64,000 nt of DNA. Source: Streptomyces sp. NBC_01460. GTDB taxonomy: Bacteria > Actinomycetota > Actinomycetes > Streptomycetales > Streptomycetaceae. The DNA lies in assembly GCF_036227405.1 (NCBI RefSeq), contig NZ_CP109473.1:5456001-5520000 (forward strand). Reading direction: 5' to 3'. Every line of letters starts with the position of its first letter. Positions within the stretch are counted from its first letter, which is position 1. Positions 51,294 through 59,355 of the stretch are shown here, piece by piece. A model generated the notes under the pieces. It searched no databases. It was not told where the DNA came from and saw only the letters and a program-made list of their open reading frames with translations. The position numbers and the translations under genes were made by a program.

Positions 51294-51397
51294 TCCGAAC
51301 GGACGAGACGAGACGGAGGAGCCTCGGGACAGCAGGACCTGGTACCAGCCGCCAACCGGCCAACAGGCCGGCACGACCAGACGAGGACAACGCCACC

Positions 51398-51766
51398 GTG
51401 CAACTCGAGACGCACGCCCCGTCCGTACCGCCTTCCGACACGATCTCCCCGCCCGGCCTCACGGAGGACTCCACCTTGCTCCCCCTCACCACGCTCACCG
51501 CGCTCGACGACGCCATCGAGAACCTCGGTGTGCCCGTCCCCTGCCGCTCCTACGACCCGGAGGTCTTCTTCGCGGAGTCGCCGGCCGACGTCGAGTACGC
51601 CAAGTCCCTCTGCCGGACCTGTCCGCTGGTCGAGGCCTGCCTCGCCGGTGCCAAGGAGCGGCGCGAGCCGTGGGGCGTCTGGGGTGGCGAGCTCTTCGTC
51701 CAGGGCGTCGTCGTCGCCCGGAAGCGTCCGCGTGGCCGTCCGCGCAAGAACCCGGTCGCGGCGTGA
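51398..51766 (+). CDS. wblC: WhiB-family Fe-S regulator WblC (WhiB7)
   Basis: 122 aa, GTG start. Four cluster-binding Cys at about 49, 72, 75 and 81 (C-x22-C-x2-C-x5-C), the turn GVWGGE (about 93-98) that contacts sigma region 4, and a C-terminal AT-hook RGRPRK (about 112-117), which marks the WhiB7/WblC subgroup. It activates ribosome-protection, efflux and drug-modifying genes in response to translation-targeting antibiotics. Expression is controlled by the AT-rich promoter, the upstream ORF and the attenuator described above. Confidence 0.95.
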   Translation: MQLETHAPSVPPSDTISPPGLTEDSTLLPLTTLTALDDAIENLGVPVPCRSYDPEVFFAESPADVEYAKSLCRTCPLVEACLAGAKERREPWGVWGGELFVQGVVVARKRPRGRPRKNPVAA

Positions 51767-51858
51767 CCGCCGGCCTGGGGGTCATGGCCCCCGCACGAAC
51801 GCACCGCATCGGAACCATCGACCGTCCCCAGACTCATGACCCCCGGAATCAGGCACCA

Positions 51859-52122
51859 ATGACCACCACCACGAGGGAGCCCGTCGGCTCCGCGACCCCG
51901 GACGTCACCATCATCGGCGCGAACGACTCGCGTCAGAACAGGACCCGCGAGATGCAACTCATCCCAGAAGCCATGGCCCGTGCGCATATGCACGACCGCA
52001 TGAGGGAGGCCGAGGAGGGGCGCCAGGCCGCACGCCTGGTGTCCGCCCGGCGGATGCAGCGCCGTGCGGAGCGTGCCTCGATGCGCGCCCGCCGTGCGCT
52101 CGCCATGGCCGTCATGCACTGA
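51859..52122 (+). CDS. Small basic helical protein downstream of wblC
   Basis: 87 aa from ATG 51859. The N-terminal third is polar (TREPVGSATPDVTIIGAND), followed by one long, very Arg/Ala/Met-rich helix (LVSARRMQRRAERASMRARR) that probably binds RNA, DNA or ribosome. It contains no known domain. It follows wblC by 92 nt on the same strand with only a weak hairpin between them, so it may be co-expressed under antibiotic stress; that is inference. Confidence 0.65.
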   Translation: MTTTTREPVGSATPDVTIIGANDSRQNRTREMQLIPEAMARAHMHDRMREAEEGRQAARLVSARRMQRRAERASMRARRALAMAVMH

Positions 52123-52185
52123 CAGCTCCACCAGCAGTATGGCTGCAGGGCGATCGCTCCGCCCTCGAAGCAGCCACCTCCCCTT

Positions 52186-52219
52186 CCGCGGGGCCGGCCC
52201 GGACAGGCCGGCCCCGCGG
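52186..52219. terminator. Terminator downstream of the wblC region
   Basis: Perfect 14-bp stem CCGCGGGGCCGGCC (52186-52199) / GGCCGGCCCCGCGG (52206-52219) with a 6-nt loop. Confidence 0.8.
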
Positions 52220-52265
52220 TGCGTTACGGCGGGCGCCGCCCGGCCCGCGGCGTTATCGTCGCGAG

Positions 52266-52469
52266 GTGGACGAGGAGACTCATCACCCCGGGAAACCGCT
52301 CGCCGGCCCTGTGGTGTGCGCCCGCTGCGGCGCCACCGCGGAATCGGACGTCCCGCCTCCGACCTGGGTCCGCGCCGTGGAGGACGGCAGGCGCCAGTAC
52401 TTCTGCGACGACTGCGCCCGCCTTCACATCAGGGCGATCGAGAGCCGGCTGGACTCCGTCTGGTGGTGA
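52266..52469 (+). CDS. Small zinc-ribbon-like protein
   Basis: 67 aa from GTG 52266. Two CxxC knuckles, CARCGA (about residues 18-23) and CDDC (about 47-50), form a plausible zinc ribbon; the C-terminus is a short helix (HIRAIESRLDSVWW). A TATCGT box (52254-52259) ends six bases before the GTG, so it is probably leaderless. Function unknown; convergent with the ABC1 kinase gene. Confidence 0.7.
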   Translation: MDEETHHPGKPLAGPVVCARCGATAESDVPPPTWVRAVEDGRRQYFCDDCARLHIRAIESRLDSVWW

Positions 52470-52513
52470 CCCGGGGGCGAGGTGGTGACCCGGGTACGAG
52501 GAGGCGGCGCCCG

Positions 52514-54097
52514 CTACGCCTCGACCGGCGCGCCCTCCTCGGTGCTGTCCTCGTCCGCCTCGGCACCGGCCGCCCGGCCCTCTGCCCGGTGCCGCGCTTC
52601 GGTCCCGGCCTCGGGCTCCGCTCCGGCCTCGGCCCCGGTCCCGGCCTCCGCTCCGGTCTCGGCCCCGGCTCCGGTCTCAGCCTCGGTCCCGGTCTCGGCC
52701 GTGGTCCCGGTCTCGTCCGTGAGGACGAACCCCGGCAGCCAGGACTCCAGTTCGTCCCGCAGTCTGACGGTCGCGCCGAGCTGGCACAGCACTCCGATCG
52801 TGCTCAGCGTGACCCGGTGGATCAGCAGGTAGGCCGGAGGCAGATTCAGCTGTTTGCCCAACTGATGTGCCGGGGAGCGCGGATCGGCGATGCGGGCGGC
52901 CTGACTGCGCAGCCAGGAGCGGGTGAAGGTGAATTCGTCCGCCTGCGCCGGCTCGATGATGGGGAGCAGGTAGCCGAGTACGGCGTCCGGCTCGAGCTCG
53001 ACCGACTCCTTGACGAAGCCTGCCTCGCGCAGCATCGCGTAGACCCCATCGGCGTCGCCGTCCAGCGTCATCCGCAGGGCGTCGCCGATGGTCCCCGGCA
53101 AGCCGCCCGGAAGCCGGTCCACCGTCCCGAAGTCCAGAACTCCCAGCCGCCACATGCCCTGTTCCCCGTCGGACGCGTCGGAGTCGTGGGAGTCGTCGGG
53201 ATCCCCGGCGTCCGCGTCCGCCGGGGGGAGCAGCCGGAAGTTGCCAGGATGGGGGTCCGCGTGCAGCAGGCCGGTTCGCGCGGGCCCGGAGAACAGGAAG
53301 CGCGCCAGGAGCTGGCCGGCCCGGTCCCGCTGTTCCGCCGTGCCGTCGGCGATCACCCGTGAGAGTGGTATGCCGTCGATCCACTCCGTCACCAGCACCT
53401 GCTCGGACCGGTGCACCACTCCCGGGATCACGACGTCCGGATCGTCCTCGAACTCCGCCGCGTGCTCCTGCTGGGCCGCGGCCTCGAGCTCGTAGTCCAG
53501 CTCCTCCGCCACCCGTTCGCGCAGCTCCGTGATGAGCGGCTTGATGTCCATCCCGGGAACCAGTGGACCGAGCAGCCGGGCGAAACGGCTGAGTTGGGTG
53601 AGGTCCGACAGCAACGCCTCACCGGCACCCGGATACTGCACCTTCACGGCGACAACACGTCCGTCGTGCCACACGGCCCGGTGGACCTGCCCGATCGAGG
53701 CCGCGGCGGACGGCTGGTCCTCGAACTCGGTGAACAGCTCCCGCCAGTCCTCTCCGAGCCGCTCCGCCAGCACCCCGTGGACGGTGCGGGTCGGCATCGG
53801 GGGTGCCGCCTCCTGCAACTTGGTCAGCGCCGCCCGGTAGGGGCCCGCCACGTCCTCGGGCAGTGCGGACTCGAAGACGGACAGCGCCTGTCCGAGCTTC
53901 ATCGCACCGCCCTTCAACTCGCCGAGCACTTTGAAGAGCTGATCCGCCGTGCGCTGCTGGACCTCGCGGGCGACCAGCTCGGCGGATCTGCCGCCGATCC
54001 GCTTGCCCAGACCCCACGTGGCACGGCCGGCGAAGCCCAGCGGCAGGGCCGCCAGCTTCGCGGTACGGGTGACCGCCTTCCGGGGAAGATCAGACAT
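52514..54097 (-). CDS. ABC1/AarF-family (UbiB-like) atypical kinase
   Basis: 527 aa from ATG 54095-54097 (GGAGGGG upstream). The ABC1 signatures are complete: KGGAMKLGQALSVFE (about residues 62-76), AAASIGQVHRAVW (Ala-rich loop, about 126), LLHADPHPGNF and LGVLDFGTVDRLPGG. These proteins are ATPase/kinase-like and in respiratory bacteria support quinone metabolism; substrates in actinobacteria are unknown. The C-terminal tail (about 60 residues) is a low-complexity Glu/Thr/Ala/Gly repeat. M. tuberculosis has an ABC1 gene at the same place beside whiB7 (from memory). Confidence 0.9.
   Translation of the reverse strand: MSDLPRKAVTRTAKLAALPLGFAGRATWGLGKRIGGRSAELVAREVQQRTADQLFKVLGELKGGAMKLGQALSVFESALPEDVAGPYRAALTKLQEAAPPMPTRTVHGVLAERLGEDWRELFTEFEDQPSAAASIGQVHRAVWHDGRVVAVKVQYPGAGEALLSDLTQLSRFARLLGPLVPGMDIKPLITELRERVAEELDYELEAAAQQEHAAEFEDDPDVVIPGVVHRSEQVLVTEWIDGIPLSRVIADGTAEQRDRAGQLLARFLFSGPARTGLLHADPHPGNFRLLPPADADAGDPDDSHDSDASDGEQGMWRLGVLDFGTVDRLPGGLPGTIGDALRMTLDGDADGVYAMLREAGFVKESVELEPDAVLGYLLPIIEPAQADEFTFTRSWLRSQAARIADPRSPAHQLGKQLNLPPAYLLIHRVTLSTIGVLCQLGATVRLRDELESWLPGFVLTDETGTTAETGTEAETGAGAETGAEAGTGAEAGAEPEAGTEARHRAEGRAAGAEADEDSTEEGAPVEA
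52596..52719 (-). repeat. Low-complexity coding repeat in the ABC1 kinase tail
   Basis: Degenerate 6-12-bp units of the type CCGGTCTCGGCC / GCTCCGGCCTCGG recur about ten times and encode (Glu-Thr/Ala-Gly) repeats. Such tracts are prone to slippage and strain variation. Confidence 0.7.
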
Positions 54098-54161
54098 GTG
54101 CCCCTCCAGTTCCCAGACTGCCGTGCCGCGGGAGTATCCGGCTCCGCTCCGTCGGCGGCGG

Positions 54162-55307
54162 TCACCCCGCCATTGTGTCCTGCCCGGCGCCGGCCGCGGA
54201 GGTGAGCTCCGCCTCAGTGTGCCCGGCGGCACCGCAGGCGCAGTCGGGATGTGGCACCAGCCGCTCCGACCGCCAGTCCAGCAACGGCATGGCGGCCTCC
54301 CAGCGTGTCCCCGTACTGGCGGGGAGCTCTCCGTCGAGGAAGGACAGCGCATGGGCCGCGGCGAGGCCGGCCACCGCCGTCGCCAGAGCCAGGTCGCAGG
54401 CCTGTACGCACGAGCGCCGCCCCGACCTCCACTGCGCGAGCATCCGAGGCCACTGGGGATCGGCGTCCGCGCGGCGCAGTGCCAGGCAGCCGGCGCACCC
54501 GGTGCCTCCTGGCAGCACCAGCGGTCCGACCACTCCCGTGGCTTCGATCACTCCCGCGTAGAGATGAGGCGTACCCGAAGCGATCCAGGGCGCGGTCGTG
54601 TCCGGATCGGGCGCGTAGACCGAGAGGCCGTCCCTGGGCGCCGCCACGATCAAGGAGAGCGCGGGCTCGCCCGACGGCGGAGCCCCGCCGGCCCGGTCCT
54701 GCCGCGGAGGGCTGCCCGCCGCCGACCTGCGCACCAGCTGCCGGGCAGCCGTGTCCCGGCGCTCTCCGACCGACGAGGCGGGGAGTCCGCCCGGAGCCAC
54801 GTCCCAGGGTTCGGTGCGGCCCCCGTCGAGCACCTCGACGTGACCCACCCCCGATCCGGACAGCACCGCGGCGATCGCTGCGCCGACCCTGCCCGCGCCG
54901 CGCACCTGCACCCGCATCGCCCGCCGGGCCGCGAGTCTGCGCAGCCCGCTGCCGGGCGCCGGGTGGACCACGGAGAGGGACGCCGCGTCGGGCCGCTGCC
55001 GCTCGAGGGTCTCCGCCCGTCGGCGTAAGGCGTCCGCCTCCGGGCCGCCGGCGTCCGGATCGTCCAGCAGACCGGCTTCCGCAAGGCGCGATACGAGAAT
55101 GTCCACATGACGGTCCGACAGATCCAGGGCCCGGGCCTCTTCGCGGAGCAGGGGAAGTCCGCGTGTTCCGTCGAGGAGTTCCAGAAAGCTGCCGGTCGCG
55201 ATATCCATCGGTCCCAGCGTTACCGCGTGCGCGGGTGTCACACCGAATTGCACGGTGTTCCGTCCACGCCAAGCCCGGCGGAGTGCGGGCTTCAGCATCG
55301 GGTGCAT
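54162..55307 (-). CDS. Orphan ThiF/E1-like adenylyltransferase with winged-helix-like N-terminus
   Basis: 381 aa from ATG 55305-55307 (GGGAGAAG upstream). Residues about 1-90 look like a small winged helix (FLELLDGTRGLPLLREEARA then HVDILVSRLAEAGLL), similar in pattern to leader-peptide-binding domains of peptide-modifying enzymes. A Rossmann segment VRGAGRVGAAIAAVLSGSGV is followed by EVLDGG (about 136-163), as in ThiF/MoeB. GCAGCLALRR and a late CAC give a Cys4-like zinc site. No catalytic rhodanese or cyclodehydratase partner is nearby. Likely a conserved actinobacterial protein; the substrate is unknown. Confidence 0.75.
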   Translation of the reverse strand: MHPMLKPALRRAWRGRNTVQFGVTPAHAVTLGPMDIATGSFLELLDGTRGLPLLREEARALDLSDRHVDILVSRLAEAGLLDDPDAGGPEADALRRRAETLERQRPDAASLSVVHPAPGSGLRRLAARRAMRVQVRGAGRVGAAIAAVLSGSGVGHVEVLDGGRTEPWDVAPGGLPASSVGERRDTAARQLVRRSAAGSPPRQDRAGGAPPSGEPALSLIVAAPRDGLSVYAPDPDTTAPWIASGTPHLYAGVIEATGVVGPLVLPGGTGCAGCLALRRADADPQWPRMLAQWRSGRRSCVQACDLALATAVAGLAAAHALSFLDGELPASTGTRWEAAMPLLDWRSERLVPHPDCACGAAGHTEAELTSAAGAGQDTMAG

Positions 55308-55487
55308 GACTTCTCCCAGGTCGGTGTCGGGATCCGTTGCCAGAATGCAACGTGGCGGCGAAACGGGCCGAAAGTTATCCACAGGCTGGGGTATTAGTCG
55401 TTCAAATGGTGCAAGCCGAGAAGTGGATCAACGTTGAACCGTCGCGGAGGCGGGACTTCCCCCGTCGCCAGCGGGTAACGTCGTGTC

Positions 55488-56111
55488 GTGCCAGCCGACT
55501 CCTCTCCCGGTCTCGCCGGGGAAGCCCCTGCGCGCAGCGCCGGACGCTCACAGCGCAGCGCAGCCACCCGCCAGTCCCGCGCATCGGTGATGAGCGCGGT
55601 CGAGGTCCGCAGGAGTGCCCGGCGCAGCAGAACGGTGTCCGCGTACCGGGAGGGCGACCGCACCATCGTCCTCATTCCGGCCCGGATGTCGGAGGCCGAG
55701 GAGCAGCGCTGGGTCGGCGTGATGCTCGACAAGCTCGCCGCGCAGGAGAGCAAGCGCGTCATCGGCGACCGTGAGCTCGCGGACCGCGCGGAGCGGCTCT
55801 CCGGCCAGTACCTGGGGGACCGGGCACGGCCCGCCTCCGTGCGTTGGGTGACCAATCAGAACACCCGCTGGGGTTCCTGCACCCCGGCCGAGGGCAGCAT
55901 CCGCCTGTCGCACCGGCTGCAGGGGATGCCGGAGTACGTCCTCGACTACGTCCTGCTCCACGAGCTGGCGCATCTGCTGGTCCCCGGCCACGGACCGCGC
56001 TTCTGGCGGCTGCTGGAGGCGTACCCCCGTACCGAGCGCGCGCGGGGTTACCTCGAAGGAGTGGTGGCCGCCGACCGGCTTCCGCATCTGCCGGGCGCCC
56101 GCGAGGAGTGA
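55488..56111 (+). CDS. YgjP-type (DUF45/M48-like) metallopeptidase
   Basis: 207 aa from GTG 55488; TAACGT (55476-55481) ends six bases before it, so a leaderless start is likely. The N-terminal 40 residues are Arg/Ser-rich. Core motifs: RWVTNQNTRWGSCTP (the WGSC block, about residues 117-131), then YVLLHELAHLLVPGHGPRFW (about 155-174) with the HExxH zinc site and the third His. These cytosolic zincins are widespread; the targets are unknown. Divergent from the E1-like gene. Confidence 0.88.
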   Translation: MPADSSPGLAGEAPARSAGRSQRSAATRQSRASVMSAVEVRRSARRSRTVSAYREGDRTIVLIPARMSEAEEQRWVGVMLDKLAAQESKRVIGDRELADRAERLSGQYLGDRARPASVRWVTNQNTRWGSCTPAEGSIRLSHRLQGMPEYVLDYVLLHELAHLLVPGHGPRFWRLLEAYPRTERARGYLEGVVAADRLPHLPGAREE

Positions 56112-56143
56112 CCTTGCCGATTCTGTACCGGGTCTGTACCGGC

Positions 56144-56174
56144 TTGGCTCGATGTCGTGGTTTGCGGTTAGCCT
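56144..56174 (+). promoter_or_regulatory. Predicted promoter of the TerD-AIM24 genes
   Basis: TTGGCT (56144-56149), 19-nt spacer, TAGCCT (56169-56174). A direct repeat CTGTACCGG (56123-56131 and 56134-56142) lies just upstream and may be a regulator site. Confidence 0.5.
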
Positions 56175-56216
56175 GACGCGAGCATTCACCTTCGGGATGG
56201 GGGACGGTCGTTACGC

Positions 56217-57824
56217 ATGGCCAGGGAATTTCAACGCGGCCACAAGGCCAAGATCAGTGATCTCACGTCAGGGACGGATCTGTACGTAGGTGTGCAGATC
56301 GCAGGCTCGGGCCTGACGTTCGACATCAGCTGCTTCGGTCTCGACGCCAACGAGCAGCTCTCCGACGACCGGTATTTCATCTTCTTCAACCAGCCGAAAT
56401 CGCCTGAGGAGTCCATTCAGCTTCTCGGTGCCCAGGCAGGTGACACCGAGTCGTTCCGCGTCACACTCGACCGCATTCCGGCGAACATCCACAAGCTGTC
56501 CTTCACCGCGACTCTCGACGGTGCCGGGCAGATGTCGCAGGTCGGCCCCGGGTATATCCGGATCGTCGCGGGAGGCGAGGAAGTGGTGAAGTACGCCTTC
56601 ACCGGTTCCGAGTTCACCACCGAGCGCGCGGTCATGCTGGGCGACTTCTACCTCAAGGACGTCTGGCGGTTCGCCGCGGTCGGTCAGGGCTTCGACGGCG
56701 GACTCGACGCGCTGCTGAAGAACTTCGGCGGTGAAGTCGCGGAGGAGGCCCCGGCCGTGCCCGCGCAGGGCGCCGCCCCCTCGTTCGCGCCCCCCGGCCA
56801 GGCCTCCGCGCCTCCCGCCTTCGGTGCTCCCGCGGCTCCCCAGCCGCCGCAGCCGGCACCTTCTTTCGGCGCCCCGCCCGCACCGGCTCCCGCGCCGCAG
56901 CAGCCGATGCACGCCGCGCCGACCATCGCCGCGCCCACCTCACCGGCGCCGCAGGCGCCGTCCCCGTACGGGCAGCCACCCCAGCAGCCGCAGTTCGGGC
57001 AGGTCCCGGGGCAGGGCTCCGTGCCGACGGCCCCGCCGTTCGGCCAGCAGCCCCCGGCGGCTCCTCCGTTCGGCCAGCAGCCTCCCGCCGCGTTCGGTCA
57101 GCAGCCCCCCGGCGCGCAGCCCGGTATGCCCCAGGGTGTCCCCCAGGGGCTCCCGGCGGCCGGTGCGGGTCTGCAGGCCGCCCTCCAGCCGTACAAGGAG
57201 GCGGCCACCGGCCAGCGCTGGACCTCGCAGAACCAGCAGCTCATGCGTGTCGACCTCACGATGGGCGGTATGCCGGTGCTGGCCCGTCAGGGCAGCATGG
57301 TCATGTACCAGGGCAAGGTCGACTTCGGTTACAAGGGGGCCGGGTTCGCCGGCCGCATGGTCGGCAACGCCACGGGCCAGGAGATGCAGCTGATGCGCTG
57401 CACCGGCCGCGGTCAGGTCTTCCTCGCCGAGGAAGGGGCACATCTGCACCCCATCGAGCTGCAGGGCGACGGCATCTGCGTCTCCGCGGAGAGCGTCCTC
57501 GCGTTCGACGAGTCCCTGCAGTACGAGGTCCGGAGGATCGAGGGGCACGGCATCCCCGGTGGCGCCCTGTTCACCATGCAGTTCCAGGGCACCGGCACCG
57601 TCGTCGTCAAGACCCACGGGGTGCCGGTCGTCCTTCCGGTCACGCCGACCACCTTCGCCGACTGCAACGCCGTCGTGGCCTGGTCGTCCGCGTCCCAGGT
57701 GATCCTCTCCAGCCAGGTCCGGCTGCGCCGCAACGCGTACCCGGGGCACAGCGGAGAGACCGTGAACCTCCAGTTCCGGGGAGCGCCCGGGAACTTCATC
57801 GTCGTCCAGCCCTACGAGGTCTGA
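56217..57824 (+). CDS. TerD-AIM24 fusion protein
   Basis: 535 aa. N-terminal TerD domain (about residues 1-180) with the calcium-type motif FDISCFGLDANEQLSDDRYF and DGAGQMSQVGPGYIRI, then a 130-residue Pro/Gln/Ala-rich linker (FGQQPPAAP units), then an AIM24/DUF124 beta-barrel domain (about 325-535; QLMRCTGRGQVFLAEEG). TerD proteins bind Ca2+ and accompany tellurite/stress responses; AIM24 is of unknown role. It is followed by two more AIM24 genes in tight array, giving three AIM24 domains in one operon. Confidence 0.9.
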   Translation: MAREFQRGHKAKISDLTSGTDLYVGVQIAGSGLTFDISCFGLDANEQLSDDRYFIFFNQPKSPEESIQLLGAQAGDTESFRVTLDRIPANIHKLSFTATLDGAGQMSQVGPGYIRIVAGGEEVVKYAFTGSEFTTERAVMLGDFYLKDVWRFAAVGQGFDGGLDALLKNFGGEVAEEAPAVPAQGAAPSFAPPGQASAPPAFGAPAAPQPPQPAPSFGAPPAPAPAPQQPMHAAPTIAAPTSPAPQAPSPYGQPPQQPQFGQVPGQGSVPTAPPFGQQPPAAPPFGQQPPAAFGQQPPGAQPGMPQGVPQGLPAAGAGLQAALQPYKEAATGQRWTSQNQQLMRVDLTMGGMPVLARQGSMVMYQGKVDFGYKGAGFAGRMVGNATGQEMQLMRCTGRGQVFLAEEGAHLHPIELQGDGICVSAESVLAFDESLQYEVRRIEGHGIPGGALFTMQFQGTGTVVVKTHGVPVVLPVTPTTFADCNAVVAWSSASQVILSSQVRLRRNAYPGHSGETVNLQFRGAPGNFIVVQPYEV

Positions 57825-57835
57825 GGGAGCCCGTC

Positions 57836-58516
57836 ATGAATCACCAGCTCGCGGGCTTCGCCCCGACCCCCGTCACGGCCCGCATGGAGAACCACGGCCG
57901 TACGATGCTCAAGGTCGCCATGGCCACCGGCCAGGACCTCTACGCGCGCACCGGCTCGATGGTGGCCTACGAGGGCTTCATCCAGTACGAACCCAACCCG
58001 CCCGCCGTACGCCAGATCGCCTCCCAGTGGATCACCGGCGAGGGCGCGCCCCTCATGAAGTGCGCCGGTGACGGACTCCTCTACCTGGCCGACTACGGCG
58101 CCGACGTGGTCGTCATCAATCTCAACAACGAGTCGCTCTCGGTCAACGGCACCAACCTCCTGGCCTTCGACGGCCACCTCACCTGGGGTGTGGAGCGGGT
58201 CAAGGGACTGGCCAAGTTCGCCGGCCAGGGCCTGTGGAACGTCGAGATCCAGGGCACGGGATGGGTCGCCATCACCTCACGCGGCACGCCGATCGTCGTC
58301 GACTGCGGCCGGGGAGAGGACGAGACGTACGTCGACCCCGACGCCCTCGTCGCGTGGTCCCCGAACCTCAAGGTGAAGGGCAAGCGCAGCTTCAAGGCGA
58401 GCTCGCTCATCGGCCGGGGCAGCGGAGAGGCGTTCCAGATGGCCTTCTCCGGGCAGGGCATCGTCGTCGTCCAGCCGAGCGAGGACAGTACCGACCGCCT
58501 CCGGGTCCGGAACTGA
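57836..58516 (+). CDS. AIM24 family protein
   Basis: 226 aa, starting 11 nt after the fusion gene. Beta-rich DUF124/AIM24 domain along its whole length: KVAMATGQDLYARTGSMVAYEG, LMKCAGDGLLYLADYGADVV, VERVKGLAKFAGQGLWNVEI, ending IVVVQPSED. A six-stranded repeated barrel is expected. No signal peptide. The preceding gene supplies a TerD partner, so these probably form a complex at or near the membrane during stress. Confidence 0.9.
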   Translation: MNHQLAGFAPTPVTARMENHGRTMLKVAMATGQDLYARTGSMVAYEGFIQYEPNPPAVRQIASQWITGEGAPLMKCAGDGLLYLADYGADVVVINLNNESLSVNGTNLLAFDGHLTWGVERVKGLAKFAGQGLWNVEIQGTGWVAITSRGTPIVVDCGRGEDETYVDPDALVAWSPNLKVKGKRSFKASSLIGRGSGEAFQMAFSGQGIVVVQPSEDSTDRLRVRN

Positions 58517-58535
58517 GCGGGGGAGGAACCACATC

Positions 58536-59291
58536 ATGCAGAGTCCGCTTTTCAGCCACACCGAACAACAGACCCAGGACCGCTACGCCGTCCAGAATCC
58601 GCAGCTCCTGAGGGTCTCGCTGACCGGTCACGACGACGTCCTCGCCCGCAAGGGCGCCATGGTCGCCTACCAGGGGCTCATGGAGTTCGACGGCGAGTAC
58701 CAGTCGCACGGCCAGCGCCGCGCCCGCAGGAACACGGGCGAGGGCCTCGACCTGATGCGCTGTTCCGGGCAGGGCACGGTCTACCTGGCCAACCTCGCCC
58801 AGTACATCCACGTGGTCGACGTCGGCCACGAGGGCATGACGGTCGACAGCGCCTACGTCCTCGCGCTGGACTCCTCGCTGCACACCGAGGTCATCGCGGT
58901 GGACAGCCAGTACGGGATCTCCGGGACCGGCAAGTACCAGCTCAACATCTCCGGGACCGGCAAGGTCGCCCTGATGACCTCCGGCCAGCCGCTGATGATG
59001 CAGGTCACCCCGGACAAGTACATCAACGTCGACGCCGACGCGATCGTCGCCTGGTCGAGCGGGCTGAGGGTCCAGATGCAGGCCCAGACCCACTCCTCGG
59101 GCGTCTTCCGGCGCCGCGGGAACACGGGTGAGGGCTGGGAGCTGAGCTTCCTGGGCCAGGGCTTCGCCCTCGTCCAGCCGAGCGAGGTGCTGCCCCCGCA
59201 GAACACCCAGATCGGCCAGGGGGCCGCGGCCCAGTTCGGTGTGGGTCAGCACGGCGCGCGCAGCCAGAACCAGAACAACGCCTGGAACTGA
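58536..59291 (+). CDS. AIM24 family protein, second copy
   Basis: 251 aa; ATG with GGGGGAGG upstream and 19 nt from the previous stop. Third AIM24 domain: SLTGHDDVLARKGAMVAYQG, DLMRCSGQGTVYLANLAQY, ISGTGKYQLNISGTGKVALM, FALVQPSEVLPP. It has a Gln/Asn-rich tail (SQNQNNAWN). Relative to its neighbour it lacks the first strand but keeps the core, so they are ancient paralogues. A strong terminator follows. Confidence 0.9.
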   Translation: MQSPLFSHTEQQTQDRYAVQNPQLLRVSLTGHDDVLARKGAMVAYQGLMEFDGEYQSHGQRRARRNTGEGLDLMRCSGQGTVYLANLAQYIHVVDVGHEGMTVDSAYVLALDSSLHTEVIAVDSQYGISGTGKYQLNISGTGKVALMTSGQPLMMQVTPDKYINVDADAIVAWSSGLRVQMQAQTHSSGVFRRRGNTGEGWELSFLGQGFALVQPSEVLPPQNTQIGQGAAAQFGVGQHGARSQNQNNAWN

Positions 59292-59308
59292 ACCGCTCCG
59301 GCGGAGAG

Positions 59309-59354
59309 CAGCGGTGAGGGGCGGCTTCCCACGGGAAACCGCCCCTCACCGCTG
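59309..59354. terminator. Bidirectional terminator after the AIM24 genes
   Basis: Perfect 16-bp stem CAGCGGTGAGGGGCGG (59309-59324) / CCGCCCCTCACCGCTG (59339-59354) with a short inner stem TTCC/GGAA. Between convergent genes. Confidence 0.88.
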
Positions 59355-59355
59355 T

